Below are positions 8,211 to 17,518 of a stretch of 64,000 nucleotides of DNA, piece after piece. Origin of the DNA: Pseudomonas flavescens. Lineage in GTDB: Bacteria > Pseudomonadota > Gammaproteobacteria > Pseudomonadales > Pseudomonadaceae. The DNA lies in contig NZ_JACBYV010000001.1 of the NCBI RefSeq assembly GCF_013408425.1, positions 806,001 through 870,000 on the forward strand, given 5' to 3'. The notes under the pieces were generated by a model that did not search any database, was not told where the DNA came from, and was given only the letters and a program-made list of their open reading frames with translations. Each line of letters begins with the position of its first letter. Position 1 is the stretch's first letter. A program made the position numbers and the translations under genes.

Positions 8211-9779
8211 ATGAGCGCGCTCGAACCCCGTCCGCAGCCTGAAGGTGACATCGCTCTGGAGCTGCGGGGCATCGTCAAGCAGTTCGGCGCAACCCGCGCC
8301 CTCGATGGTGCCAGTCTGCGCGTGGCCAGTGGCACCGTGCACGGGCTGGTCGGGGAGAATGGCGCTGGCAAGTCGACCCTGATCAAGGTCCTGGCTGGCA
8401 TCCATCGACCCGATGCGGGCAGCCTGCTCGTCAATGGCCAGGTTTACAGCCATTTCAGCCCTCGTCAGGTCGAGCGCCTGGGTGTGCAGTTCATCCATCA
8501 GGAACGCCTGCTACCCGCTAGCTTCAGCGTCGGCGAGGCGCTGTTCTTCGGCCAGGAGCTGCGCCGCGGGCCACTGCTCGACCGCCGCGCGCAGCAGCAT
8601 GAAGCCGAGCGTCTGCTGCGCCATTATTTCGACCTGCGTCTCCCCGGTAGCGCACTGATCGGCGAGCTGGGCAATGCCGAGCAGCAACTGGTGCAGATTA
8701 CCCGGGCGCTGATCAGCAAACCGCGTGTGCTGGTGTTCGACGAACCGAGCGTCGCCCTGGTGCAGCGCGAGGTGGAACGGTTGCTGCGCATCGTCGAACG
8801 GCTGCGCCGCGAGGGGCTTACGATCATCTACATCTCTCACTATCTGCAGGAAATCGAGGCGCTGTGCGACCGGGTCACGGTGTTGCGCAATGGCCGTGAC
8901 GTGGCCGAGGTCGATCCACGCAGCGCCACGCCCGACAGCATCGCCCGGCTGATGGTCAATCGCGAGGTCGGCGAGCTCTATCCCAAAGCGTGCACCACGC
9001 CGGGCAAGGCATTGCTGGAAGTACGCGGGCTTGGTCGTGGCGCAGCTTACAAGGACATCGACCTGCAGGTACGCCGCGGCGAGATCGTCGGCCTTACCGG
9101 CCTGGTCGGCTCCGGGGCCAAGGAGCTGCTCAGGGGCCTGTTCGGTCTGCTGCCCCCTGAGCGCGGCGAGGTACGCATCGATGGCCGTGTGCAGCGTCTG
9201 CACGGTACTTCCCAGGCCGTGCGCAACGGTATCGCCCTGCTGCCCGAGGAGCGTCGCAGGCAAGGCATCGCGCTGGACCTGAGCGTGCAGGAGAACATCA
9301 CCCTGGCCAGCCTGGGCCGCTTCAGTTGGTTCGGGCTGCTGCGTCGGCGTGTCGAGCGTCGGACCAGCGAGGCGCTGATCGGCCGCCTGCGGATCAAGGC
9401 CGCTGGCACGCAGAGCGCGCTGCGCCAGCTAAGTGGTGGCAATCAGCAGAAGGTGGCGCTGGCCAAGTGGTTCGCACGCCAGTCCAGCCTCTATCTGCTC
9501 GACGAGCCCAGCGTGGGCATCGACATCGGTGCCAAGGTGGAGATCTACCGGCTTATCGGCGAACTGGTGAGCGAGGGCGCCGGGGTATTGATCCTGTCGT
9601 CCGATCTTCCCGAGCTGCTGGGGCTGTGCGACCGCATTCACGTCATGCACCGCGGCGCGCTCGCCGCGACCTTCGCTGCCGGTGAAGCCGACAGCGACCG
9701 CCTGCTCGCCGTGGCCACCGGCGCCGAGCGCATCACCGAGCCCGTACAGGAATTGTCGCCCCATGCCATCGCTATCTGA
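8211..9779 (+). CDS. Sugar-type ABC transporter ATP-binding protein, two NBDs (RbsA/MglA-like)
   Basis: Double-ATPase subunit of the importer, 522 residues. NBD1 has Walker A GENGAGKST and Walker B VLVFDEP, but its signature is LGNAEQQL instead of LSGGQ. NBD2 has a degenerate Walker A (GLVGSGAKELL), a good signature LSGGNQQKV and Walker B LYLLDEP. One competent and one degenerate site is the usual state of RbsA/MglA proteins. The start at 8211 follows a GGAGGG. It overlaps the next permease gene by 17 bases, suggesting translational coupling. Confidence 0.93.
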   Translation: MSALEPRPQPEGDIALELRGIVKQFGATRALDGASLRVASGTVHGLVGENGAGKSTLIKVLAGIHRPDAGSLLVNGQVYSHFSPRQVERLGVQFIHQERLLPASFSVGEALFFGQELRRGPLLDRRAQQHEAERLLRHYFDLRLPGSALIGELGNAEQQLVQITRALISKPRVLVFDEPSVALVQREVERLLRIVERLRREGLTIIYISHYLQEIEALCDRVTVLRNGRDVAEVDPRSATPDSIARLMVNREVGELYPKACTTPGKALLEVRGLGRGAAYKDIDLQVRRGEIVGLTGLVGSGAKELLRGLFGLLPPERGEVRIDGRVQRLHGTSQAVRNGIALLPEERRRQGIALDLSVQENITLASLGRFSWFGLLRRRVERRTSEALIGRLRIKAAGTQSALRQLSGGNQQKVALAKWFARQSSLYLLDEPSVGIDIGAKVEIYRLIGELVSEGAGVLILSSDLPELLGLCDRIHVMHRGALAATFAAGEADSDRLLAVATGAERITEPVQELSPHAIAI

Positions 9780-10755
9780 CGTCTCGACACCCGCGCTGCC
9801 GCGACGCTTCGCTGTCAGCCTGTTGCGCAGCGGCGCATCGTTGGCGTTCGCCGCCATTCTGCTGGGGCTTGCCATCAGCGCGCCGAACTTTCTGTCGCTG
9901 GGCAACCTGCTCAACGTCCTCACCCAGTCGGCGATTCTCGGCATTCTTGCCTTCGGCCTCACGGTGGTGGTCATCGGCGGTGGTTCCAATGTCGTATCCG
10001 GTGGGCTGGACCTATCCCTGGCGGCCAACCTCGGCCTCTGCGCAGCGGTCTACGCGACCCTCAACAATGCGGGCTATGGTGCTGCGAGCGCCGTTGCGTT
10101 GACGCTGGCCTGCGGGCTGGCCATCGGCCTGCTCAACGGTGCCCTGGTGGTAGGGCTGCGCTTGCCTGCCTTGCTGGCGACGCTGGCGAGCATGAACCTG
10201 ATCGCCGGGCTGGAGCTGGTGCTTACAGAGAACACCGTGTTGCCGACCGAATCCGCGCTGCTCGACTGGTTGAGCTTTGCCGAGCCGCTGGGCGTTCCGG
10301 CGCTGGCCTGGGTGTTGACGGTGGTGGCGGCGATCCTGCTGGTGCTGGTGCAGTACACGCCCTTCGGTCTGCGGCTTTATGCGGTGGGGGAGTACCCGGA
10401 GGCAGCCACCGCTGCAGGGATCGCGGTCCCCCGCTATGTGCTCGGCAGCTATCTGATCAGCGGCCTGTGCGGCAGCCTGGCGGCGTTCTGTTCCTCGGCC
10501 TGGTTCAGTGGCAGTACCACCGGCTCCGCAGACATGCTGCTACCGGTGGTCGCCATTGCGTTTCTGGGCGTGATCTTCTCGCGCCGGCTGCAGCCGAGCA
10601 TCTCCGGAACCCTGTTGGCCACGCTGTTGGTGGGCTGCCTGATCAACGGCTTCCAGCTATTGAATATTTCCAGTTTCTGGGTCAATGGCGTGCAGGGCGT
10701 GCTGATCCTGGCGGTGGTCGCGGCATCCAGCCTGCTGCGCGGTCGGGAGGCCTGA
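9763..10755 (+). CDS. Sugar-type ABC transporter permease (RbsC-like), first
   Basis: Inner-membrane permease of the BPD_transp_2 class, 330 residues and about nine to ten hydrophobic segments. Diagnostic stretches are GGGSNVVSGGLDLSLAANLGL (the 'GGIDLSVG' motif of the family) and LPALLATLASMNLIAGLEL. I use the ATG at 9763, inside the end of the ATPase gene, since earlier in-frame codons would give a non-membrane, Pro-rich leader. It is followed one base later by a second permease, so the channel is probably a heterodimer. Confidence 0.9.
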   Translation: MPSLSDVSTPALPRRFAVSLLRSGASLAFAAILLGLAISAPNFLSLGNLLNVLTQSAILGILAFGLTVVVIGGGSNVVSGGLDLSLAANLGLCAAVYATLNNAGYGAASAVALTLACGLAIGLLNGALVVGLRLPALLATLASMNLIAGLELVLTENTVLPTESALLDWLSFAEPLGVPALAWVLTVVAAILLVLVQYTPFGLRLYAVGEYPEAATAAGIAVPRYVLGSYLISGLCGSLAAFCSSAWFSGSTTGSADMLLPVVAIAFLGVIFSRRLQPSISGTLLATLLVGCLINGFQLLNISSFWVNGVQGVLILAVVAASSLLRGREA

Positions 10756-10756
10756 G

Positions 10757-11749
10757 ATGAGCGATTCGATTGTCAGGGGCGAGCGCCTGGGGCGTGGCGC
10801 TCCGTCGTTGGTCGCATTGCTGGTGCGCCTGTTGTTGCCGATAGCCTTCCTGGCGGTGCTGACGTTCTTTGCCGTGAAGGCGCCGGGCTTCCTCAGTTCG
10901 GGCAATCTGACCAGCCTGCTGCTGAACAACTTCGTGTTGCTGGCCATCGTCGCGGTGGGCATGACCTATGCCATCGCGGCCGGGGGCATCGATCTGTCGG
11001 TGGGCACGGCGCTGGATTTTTCGGCACTGGCCTTCGTGGTTCTGCTCAATGCCGGTCACGGATTCAGCGTCGCGGTGCTGGGGGCACTGCTGGCCGGCAG
11101 CCTTACCGGCCTGTTCAATGCCGGACTGATCGCGGGGCTGGGCATTTCCCCGTTTCTGGCCACGCTGGGCACGTTGTTCATCGGCACCAGCGTGCAGCAA
11201 CTGCTGTCGGAGGGCGGACAACCGATTTACCTGGCGGCCGCCGTGCGACCTGGTGCTCTCGTCGATCCCTTGCTGGGGATTCCCTTGCCGCTGCTCCTGG
11301 TGGCGTTGCTGGCCCTGGTGTATGGCGTGCTGCTGGCGCGCGGGCGCTTTGGTCGTGAGGTTCTGGCGTTGGGTACTCAGCCTCTGGTCGCTCGCTACTC
11401 GGGGCTGTGCCTGTCGCGCGTCGCTGCGCTGGTGTTCATCGCCAGTGCATTCGCCAGTGCGGTGGCTGGCATCGTGCTGACGATGTCGGTGAACGCCTAC
11501 GTACCGATGTCCGGCAATGCCTTTCTGATGAATGCCATTGGCGCGGTGTTCATCGGAACCACGCTGAACCGCCGGGGGCGGGCGAATATCGCTGGCACGC
11601 TGCTGGGGGTTCTGTTCCTCAACGTCACGGCCAATGGCCTGTTGCTGATTGGCTGGAATTTCTACTGGCAGCAGGTCGCGACCGGTGCGCTGATTCTGCT
11701 GGTGCTGGTGTTCAGCTTCATCAGCCGCCGCCTGGTTCAGGCGCGCTGA
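10757..11749 (+). CDS. Sugar-type ABC transporter permease (RbsC-like), second
   Basis: Second BPD_transp_2-class permease, 330 residues. It carries GGIDLSVGTALDFSALA near residue 75 and ISPFLATLGTLFIGTSVQQL near residue 130, both typical of ribose/galactose-type permeases. It starts one base after the preceding stop. Like its neighbour it has the expected hydrophobic profile and no binding domain. It closes the operon that begins at the binding protein at 7193. The ligand is not deducible. Confidence 0.9.
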   Translation: MSDSIVRGERLGRGAPSLVALLVRLLLPIAFLAVLTFFAVKAPGFLSSGNLTSLLLNNFVLLAIVAVGMTYAIAAGGIDLSVGTALDFSALAFVVLLNAGHGFSVAVLGALLAGSLTGLFNAGLIAGLGISPFLATLGTLFIGTSVQQLLSEGGQPIYLAAAVRPGALVDPLLGIPLPLLLVALLALVYGVLLARGRFGREVLALGTQPLVARYSGLCLSRVAALVFIASAFASAVAGIVLTMSVNAYVPMSGNAFLMNAIGAVFIGTTLNRRGRANIAGTLLGVLFLNVTANGLLLIGWNFYWQQVATGALILLVLVFSFISRRLVQAR

Positions 11750-11871
11750 GGTGACCCGCGGCGGGTGACCGTTGCGTGGTCACGCCGAGCGGGCTATGTT
11801 GCCCGCCCATTCGGGGCGGCTTTGCCGGCTGCGAAGCTGGAAGATGTTGCCTGAGCCGTTGAAGGAACCCC

Positions 11872-12387
11872 ATGCAGGTATCACCGTTGGAGATCGCCGA
11901 AGTCGGTCCGCACGACATTGGCGCGGTAATCGATTTCGTCATGGCCGCCCGCGCGGAAATCTTTCCCATGCTCGATGCAAGGGTGCTGCCGGCAGATCTG
12001 CAGCACTTCGAGCGGGTCTACCTGAATGGGCAGGACGGTCGTTTCTGGCTGGCGCGCAGTGCGGGCGAAGTGGTCGCAGCCATTGGCTATCTGCCCTATG
12101 ACCATCGTTTCGCGCAGCTCGATTATGTCGGGCGCCGGACCGTGGAAATCGTGCGTCTGTTCGTGGCTCCGCACTTGCGCCGTTGCGGTCTGGCCAAGGC
12201 GCTGTACGAGCGGCTGCGCGAGCACGCCGCTGCCGCCGGCGTGCAGGTACTTTATCTGCATACCCATCCCTTCCTGCCGGGGGCTATCCGCTTCTGGGAG
12301 CGGCAGGGCTTCGCTGTGGTGGATGTGGAAGCAGATCCGCTCTGGCAGACGACGCATATGCAATGTGTATTGCCCGCGTTGAGCTAG
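11872..12387 (+). CDS. GNAT-family N-acetyltransferase
   Basis: Cytoplasmic acetyl-CoA-dependent transferase, 171 residues, with a GAAGGAA Shine-Dalgarno-like sequence before the ATG. Motif A of the GNAT fold is visible as RLFVAPHLRRCGLAKALYERL (R-x-x-G-x-A type). Motif B is reflected in YLHTHPFLPGAIRFWERQGF, the common 'fYek.GF' ending. It stands alone between the ABC operon and the MFS gene. The acceptor substrate cannot be read from sequence. Confidence 0.85.
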   Translation: MQVSPLEIAEVGPHDIGAVIDFVMAARAEIFPMLDARVLPADLQHFERVYLNGQDGRFWLARSAGEVVAAIGYLPYDHRFAQLDYVGRRTVEIVRLFVAPHLRRCGLAKALYERLREHAAAAGVQVLYLHTHPFLPGAIRFWERQGFAVVDVEADPLWQTTHMQCVLPALS

Positions 12388-12545
12388 AGTCACCGCCCGT
12401 CGCGAGCTTGTTCGATGGGCGAGCGTCGCCTTGCCGGTGCGTGATCCGATGTCATCGGCCCGAGGCCATGGCATTGCCGGGCATCCCATCTGTTCCATAG
12501 GCCGACGATTCGCGCGGTGCACGCCGATTCACCCCCGAGGTAACC

Positions 12546-13760
12546 ATGAACGCATCCACTTCACGCGAACACCACAGCCTGCCGCCCGCGCTGGTGCTGC
12601 TGTTCGCCTTCTGTTGCGGCGCCATCGTCGCCAATCTCTATTACGCCCAGCCGATCATCGAACTGATCGCTCCCTCGGTGGGCCTGTCGATGCACAAGGC
12701 CAGCCTGATCGTTTCCCTGACCCAGGTCGGTTACGCGGTAGGCCTGCTGTTTCTGGTGCCGCTGGCCGACCTGCTGGAGAACCGCCGGCTGATGCTGCTG
12801 ACCACCCTGGCCGCGATGGTCTGCCTGCTGGCCGCTGGCTTGTCGTCATCGCCGGGCCTGTTTCTCGGCCTGTCGCTGCTGGTCGGCCTGAGTTCGGTGT
12901 CGGTGCAGATGCTGATTCCCCTGGCTGCCCATCTGGCGCCTGAGGCCACCCGTGGTCGCGTGGTGGGCAACATCATGGCCGGGCTGCTGCTGGGTATTCT
13001 GCTGGCGCGCCCGGTCGCCAGCCTGATCGCCGAATACTTCGGCTGGCGTGCTGTGTACTTTTGCGCGGCAGCGATGATGCTGGGCATCGTGGTGGTGATC
13101 GCCACCACCATTCCCCGTCATGCGCCGGACAACCATGGCCATTACGGTCAACTGCTGCTGTCGCTGTTCGGCCTGTTGCGGCGCTATTCGACGCTGCGTC
13201 AGCGGGCGTTGTATCAGGGCCTGATGTTCGCTTCGTTCAGCCTGTTCTGGACGCTGGCTCCCCTCGAACTGGTGCGCCATTACGGCTTCAGCCAGAGCCA
13301 GGTGGCGCTGTTCGCGCTGGTCGGCGCCATCGGGGCGATCGCCGCGCCGCTCGCGGGTCGCCTGGCCGATGCCGGCCATACCCGTCGTGCAACCCTGGTG
13401 GCCTTGACGCTCGCGCCGCTGTCTTTCGCGCTGACTCTGGCCAGCCCGCTGGCCGGAGTGATCGGCCTGGTGCTGTGTGCCGTGCTGCTGGATTTCGCCG
13501 TGCAACTGAACATGGTGCTGGGCCAGCGCGAGGTGTATGCCCTGGAGCAGAACAGCCGGGCGCGGCTCAATGCGCTGTACATGACCAGCATCTTCATTGG
13601 TGGCGCCACGGGTTCGGCGATCGCCAGCCCCATCTACGAAAGCTTCGGCTGGCAGGGCGCCGCGCTGATCGGTGGCGCGTTCCCGGCCCTGGCGCTGCTG
13701 GTGGCGCTGTGCAATGGGCGCCAGGTTGAGCCGGAGCAGCGGGTGCTGTCCGGCAAGTAA
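12546..13760 (+). CDS. MFS transporter (YnfM/arabinose-efflux-like)
   Basis: Twelve-segment major facilitator protein, 404 residues. It shows the family signs FCCGAIVANLYYAQPI at the first segment, PLADLLENRRLML in the loop 2-3 region (D-x-x-x-R-R type) and LARPVASLIAEYFGWRAVYF at segment 5. This pattern matches the drug/sugar efflux branch seen in many pseudomonads. The ATG at 12546 follows a GAGG. A convergent dehydratase gene begins 8 bases downstream. The substrate is unknown. Confidence 0.88.
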   Translation: MNASTSREHHSLPPALVLLFAFCCGAIVANLYYAQPIIELIAPSVGLSMHKASLIVSLTQVGYAVGLLFLVPLADLLENRRLMLLTTLAAMVCLLAAGLSSSPGLFLGLSLLVGLSSVSVQMLIPLAAHLAPEATRGRVVGNIMAGLLLGILLARPVASLIAEYFGWRAVYFCAAAMMLGIVVVIATTIPRHAPDNHGHYGQLLLSLFGLLRRYSTLRQRALYQGLMFASFSLFWTLAPLELVRHYGFSQSQVALFALVGAIGAIAAPLAGRLADAGHTRRATLVALTLAPLSFALTLASPLAGVIGLVLCAVLLDFAVQLNMVLGQREVYALEQNSRARLNALYMTSIFIGGATGSAIASPIYESFGWQGAALIGGAFPALALLVALCNGRQVEPEQRVLSGK

Positions 13761-13768
13761 CGGGATGC

Positions 13769-14968
13769 TCAGAGCTGCGAGGTACGTACCAAGCAGTCCG
13801 CCCGATCATGCAGGCGCGGGTTCAGTGCGGTGCCCAGGCCGGCGCCGGTCGGCGGCAGGATGAAGCCGTTCTGCACGACGGGCAGGGTGGTCACCAGGTC
13901 CTGATAGAAACCGGCCAGGTAGGCGCGCACCACTTCCTGGAAGATCGCGTTGGGGCTGGACAGCCCCAGGTGCAGCGAGGCCATCAGCACCACGGGCCCG
14001 GTGCAGTCGTGGGGGGCGATGGGTTTCTGGTAGGCCTCGGCCAGGGCGGCGACTTTCTTGGCTTCGCTGATGCCGCCGCACCAGGACAGATCCAGCATCA
14101 CGTAGTCCAGCGCATCGGCGGCCAGCAGGTCGCGGAACGAACTGCGCGTCGCCAGGGTTTCGCTGCCGCACACCGGCAGGCCACTGAGGCGACGGTAATC
14201 GGCGAGGCCCTGCACGGAGTCCATCTTGATAGGGTCTTCGGACCAGAAGATGTTGTAGTCCTTCAGTTCACGGGCGATGGCTAGCGCCGTGGTGGTGTTC
14301 CACAACGAGTGGAATTCGCACATCAGCTCGATGCGGTCACCGACTGCCTTGCGGATTTTTTCGAAAGGTTCGAGGCCCTTCCTGATATCCGCCGAGCTGA
14401 TGTACTGGCCGCCGCTGGCCATGGCGAAGGCATCGAAGGGCCAGATCTTCATGGCGCTGAAGCCGTCTTCGATCAGGCTCTGGGCCAGCTCGTCGGGGCA
14501 TTCGATGAAGGCGACCTGGTCGTCGTAGCGTTCACTGACCCTGGTCTCGCCCTTGGCGATGGTGCGGCGCTGTTCGCCGCCGGTGTTGAAATTGCCACCG
14601 GCGCAGGTGTTGTAGGCCCGCATGCTGTCGTGGGCGAGACCGCCGAGCAGCTGGTAGATGGGCTGGTTCACCGCCTGGCCGAAGATATCCCAGAGGGCGA
14701 TATCCAGCGCCGAGGCCGCGCGGGTTTCCACGCCGGAACCATTGAAACCGAGGTAGCCGCGCAGCAGGGTCTTGCTGTGCCGTTCGATCTGCAACGGGTC
14801 CTTGCCCAGCAGCATGCCGGCGGAGATCGAGTGGATGTAGGCCTCCACGGCCTCCGAGCCGCGAAAGGTCTCGCCGAGACCGACCTGGCCTTCGTCGGTA
14901 TGCACCTCGACCCAGATCAGGTTGGGCAGGCTCTTCAGGCGGGTGGTGTCGATTCTGGTAATTTTCAT
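13769..14968 (-). CDS. Mandelate racemase/muconate lactonizing enzyme family protein (probable sugar-acid dehydratase)
   Basis: Enolase-superfamily enzyme, 399 residues, expected to remove the alpha-proton of a carboxylate, usually for sugar-acid dehydration. The N-terminal capping domain covers about 1-120. The barrel holds AMKIWPFD (general base/binding strand), three acidic metal ligands in MCEFHSLW, WSEDPIKMD and GSETLATRS, and a catalytic-type His in IAPHDCTGP. The PHDCTGP form is seen in galactonate/mannonate-dehydratase-like members. It is the last gene of a leftward unit, 9 bases after the dehydrogenase. The substrate is not assigned. Confidence 0.88.
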   Translation of the reverse strand: MKITRIDTTRLKSLPNLIWVEVHTDEGQVGLGETFRGSEAVEAYIHSISAGMLLGKDPLQIERHSKTLLRGYLGFNGSGVETRAASALDIALWDIFGQAVNQPIYQLLGGLAHDSMRAYNTCAGGNFNTGGEQRRTIAKGETRVSERYDDQVAFIECPDELAQSLIEDGFSAMKIWPFDAFAMASGGQYISSADIRKGLEPFEKIRKAVGDRIELMCEFHSLWNTTTALAIARELKDYNIFWSEDPIKMDSVQGLADYRRLSGLPVCGSETLATRSSFRDLLAADALDYVMLDLSWCGGISEAKKVAALAEAYQKPIAPHDCTGPVVLMASLHLGLSSPNAIFQEVVRAYLAGFYQDLVTTLPVVQNGFILPPTGAGLGTALNPRLHDRADCLVRTSQL

Positions 14969-14977
14969 GAACTGTCC

Positions 14978-15961
14978 TCAAGCCTCGCCGTAGACGACGT
15001 TATGCAGCTTCTCGCCACTTTTCAGACGCCTGATATTGGCGGCGATGAAGGCGTAGCGGCGTTCGAACAGGCCATGGGTCCAGCCGGAGATGTGCGGCGT
15101 GCAGAAGGCGTTGGGCAGCTCCTCGAAGCGGTGTCGGGCCGGCGCCACGCTGTCGCTGCTGCCTGCCGGATAGGCGTACCAGACATCGAGAAACGCCTTG
15201 GCGATCTGCCTGTCGAGCAGGGCCTGATAGAGCGCGTCTTCGTCGACCACCGCAGCGCGAGCGATATTGATCAGCACGGCGTGGTCTTTCATGGCCTGGA
15301 ACTGATCTGCGCCGAACGAGCCCCGGGTTTCATCATCGAGCGGGCACGACAACACCACGTAGTCGGCGCGGGGCAGGATTTCGTTGATCTGCGATGGTGT
15401 GTACGCCTCATGGCACGGGCCCTTCAACTGGCCGTTGAGGGCGCGGGAGGAGAGGGCGATGACCTTCAGCCCGAAGGCCTGGGCACGTACCGCCACGGCC
15501 TGGCCGATGCGCCCGAAACCAACGATCAGGACGGTTTTGCCATACAGCTCGCCGCGTGGCTTGCGGCCCAGGTAGGCGGATGCGAAACGCTCGCTGTCGA
15601 AGCTGGCACGGGCGGCGGCCAGGCCCACTTCATGTTCGAGCATGCTCGCCAGGGCATATTCGGCCATGGGGATTTCATGCTCGAACACGTTGCAGGCCAC
15701 ACTGCCTTCGGGCATCAGCGAAAAATCGATGCCATCCAGGCCCGCACCTGGGACATGGAGCAGGCGAAAGCGCGGTACTTCGGCCTTGTTCGGGCGTTTG
15801 AAGCGCATGGCGACGAGCACATCGGCACCGTCGATCTGCTCGTCCCACTCCGGCGATTCGTGAGCTTCCCGCGGCAAGGCCAGGTAGTCGGCCTCGAAGC
15901 CCAGTTCGGCGGCGATTTCATCGCGGTGGATGGCGGCTTCGCCGACCATGACGATCTTCAT
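14978..15961 (-). CDS. D-2-hydroxyacid dehydrogenase family protein (NAD(P)-dependent)
   Basis: Cytoplasmic dehydrogenase/reductase for 2-hydroxy or 2-keto acids, 327 residues. The Rossmann motif is VLIVGFGRIGQAV near residue 140. The substrate-Arg strand is LINIARAAVVDEDAL and the catalytic His is in CTPHISGWT. The ATG at 15961 has AGGAG 8 bases upstream on the minus strand; the frame stays open to 16069 but gives an Arg/His-rich leader without a ribosome site. It lies between the LacI regulator and the enolase-superfamily gene and probably acts on the same sugar acid. Confidence 0.88.
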   Translation of the reverse strand: MKIVMVGEAAIHRDEIAAELGFEADYLALPREAHESPEWDEQIDGADVLVAMRFKRPNKAEVPRFRLLHVPGAGLDGIDFSLMPEGSVACNVFEHEIPMAEYALASMLEHEVGLAAARASFDSERFASAYLGRKPRGELYGKTVLIVGFGRIGQAVAVRAQAFGLKVIALSSRALNGQLKGPCHEAYTPSQINEILPRADYVVLSCPLDDETRGSFGADQFQAMKDHAVLINIARAAVVDEDALYQALLDRQIAKAFLDVWYAYPAGSSDSVAPARHRFEELPNAFCTPHISGWTHGLFERRYAFIAANIRRLKSGEKLHNVVYGEA

Positions 15962-16057
15962 GCGTGCTTCTCCTGTATCGCGGTCATGCCTGTGCGAGCG
16001 TCCATCTGGACGCTCGCGAATGACGGTTCTCGTTCGTGGATGCGCCTGATCGATTTT

Positions 16058-16073
16058 ATGGTAGCGCAACCAT
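16058..16073. promoter_or_regulatory. LacI-type operator
   Basis: ATGGTAGCGCAACCAT, a 16-base palindrome with one mismatch pair and the central CG typical of LacI/GalR-family operators. It lies about 97 bases upstream of the dehydrogenase start and downstream of the lacI-family gene on the same strand, so it most likely controls the dehydrogenase-dehydratase pair. Confidence 0.6.
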
Positions 16074-16188
16074 TTTGCGAATCACCGTAGTGCATGACGG
16101 ACGAGGCTGACAAGTGGATTTTCTCCGTTAGCCAGGCTTCAACGGGCGGCAAGCCCTCTGCAACGAGGGTTTGCAGGGATGCGTCGAG

Positions 16189-17217
16189 TTAGCGAGTGCT
16201 TTGCCGGTCTATCAGTCGATAGCCGATATCGCGCTGCACGATCTCATCACCGTTACCCAGCAAGCGATCGAGCAGGGCGCTGGCGGCGGCATCGCCCATG
16301 ACCTTGCCATCGATCTTCACGGTCGACAGCGCGGGGTGGGTATGGGCAGCGAAGTTCATGTCGCCAAACCCCATCACCGCCACTTCATCGGGCACACGGA
16401 TGCCCTGTGCCAGCGCTTCGGTCAGCACGCCGTGGGCGAGGGTGTCCGAGCTGCAGACCACCACCAGCGGCCGTGCCGGGTTGGCGAGCAGTTTGCGCAG
16501 ACCGCTGCGGCCATGCTCCAGCGTCGGTACGCCCTCGATGCGTTCGCCCGTCACCTCGTGTATGCCATTGGCCTGCAGCTCTTCGACGAAGGCATTGAGC
16601 CGTCGTTGGCCACGTGGATCGTTGACCCCCAGGGTGGCAAAGTCGGCGTAGCCCTTGCCCAGCAGATGGCGGGCTACATCGCGGCCGATATCTTCATGGC
16701 AGAAGCCCACCAGCATGTCGATGGGGTCGCTGGTCAGGTCCCAGGTTTCCACCACGGGAACCCCCACGGCGCGCAGTCGGCGGCGGCTGGCTTCGGTGTG
16801 CAGGGTACCGGTGAGGATGATGCCGTCCGGCCGGCGACTGAGGATCACTTCGAGCAGTTCCTGCTCCTGATCGGGTTGGTAGCCGGACATACCCAGCAGC
16901 ACCTGATAGCCGGATTGGCTCAGGCGGTCGGCGATGGCCTGGAAGGTGTCGGAGAAGATCGGGTTGGTGAGGATGGGGACGATCACTGCGACCAGATGGC
17001 TGCGATTGCTGGCCAGGGCGCCGGCCACCAGATTGCGCACGTAACCGGTGTCCTCGATGGCTTTGCGCACCTTGAGCAAGGTCGCCTTCTTGACGTGATC
17101 GGGGTTGTTGAGTGCCCGTGACACGGTCATCGGCGCCACACCCGCTGCCTTGGCCACATCGATCAGGGTTACCCCTTGCGTCGACCTGCCACTGTTTCCT
17201 GCTCCCTTGACCGCCAT
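16189..17217 (-). CDS. LacI-family transcriptional regulator
   Basis: DNA-binding repressor, 342 residues. The N-terminal helix-turn-helix and hinge are typical: VTLIDVAKAAGVAPMTVSRAL at about 16-36, then a hinge helix around NLVAGALASNRS. The C-terminal sugar-binding-like domain (about 70-340) contains VAVIVPILTNPIFSD and DEVAVMGFGDMNFA. It resembles GntR-type gluconate repressors. The two downstream sugar-acid genes and the palindrome at 16058 are its likely targets, so the inducer is probably a sugar acid. Confidence 0.92.
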   Translation of the reverse strand: MAVKGAGNSGRSTQGVTLIDVAKAAGVAPMTVSRALNNPDHVKKATLLKVRKAIEDTGYVRNLVAGALASNRSHLVAVIVPILTNPIFSDTFQAIADRLSQSGYQVLLGMSGYQPDQEQELLEVILSRRPDGIILTGTLHTEASRRRLRAVGVPVVETWDLTSDPIDMLVGFCHEDIGRDVARHLLGKGYADFATLGVNDPRGQRRLNAFVEELQANGIHEVTGERIEGVPTLEHGRSGLRKLLANPARPLVVVCSSDTLAHGVLTEALAQGIRVPDEVAVMGFGDMNFAAHTHPALSTVKIDGKVMGDAAASALLDRLLGNGDEIVQRDIGYRLIDRQSTR

Positions 17218-17518
17218 AACACTTCCACGTCGATTGAGGGGGCATCCTAACAGTGCCAGCGCGCCCTGGTCATGCCGTGATTGCCTTTTGCCAGCCCCGG
17301 CAACCGGCAGCGCATGCCGAGCCTACTGCGTTGGCCGATCTACCGGGTGTTGAGGAACCTGCCCGATTCACCGCGGTCTTTCAGCAGTCGGCCAAACCGG
17401 GCGAGAGGCATGGCGTTGCGCCAGTTACGCGACCCTGCCGAGCCCCACAACAATTCATCTGGCCGACGTTAGCGCGCTGCGTCGCATTGTGTTCCACCGC
17501 CGAGTGAAGATCGTTTTT
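17218..17518. other. Intergenic region between lacI-family gene and SH3-domain gene
   Basis: About 300 bases between divergently read genes. Short open frames on the + strand (for example from 17253) have no credible ribosome site or recognisable protein. The region should hold the promoters of both neighbours. I see no clear operator or hairpin. Confidence 0.5.

Noticed and set aside
11750..11780. Small hairpin ACCCGC-G-GCGGGT after the sugar ABC operon
   Set aside because: The stem is only six bases with too short a loop and no T-run. Too weak to call a terminator.
14309..16090. Long plus-strand open frame across the dehydratase and dehydrogenase genes (593 codons)
   Set aside because: It runs antisense through two well-supported genes and the gap between them, and gives no recognisable protein.
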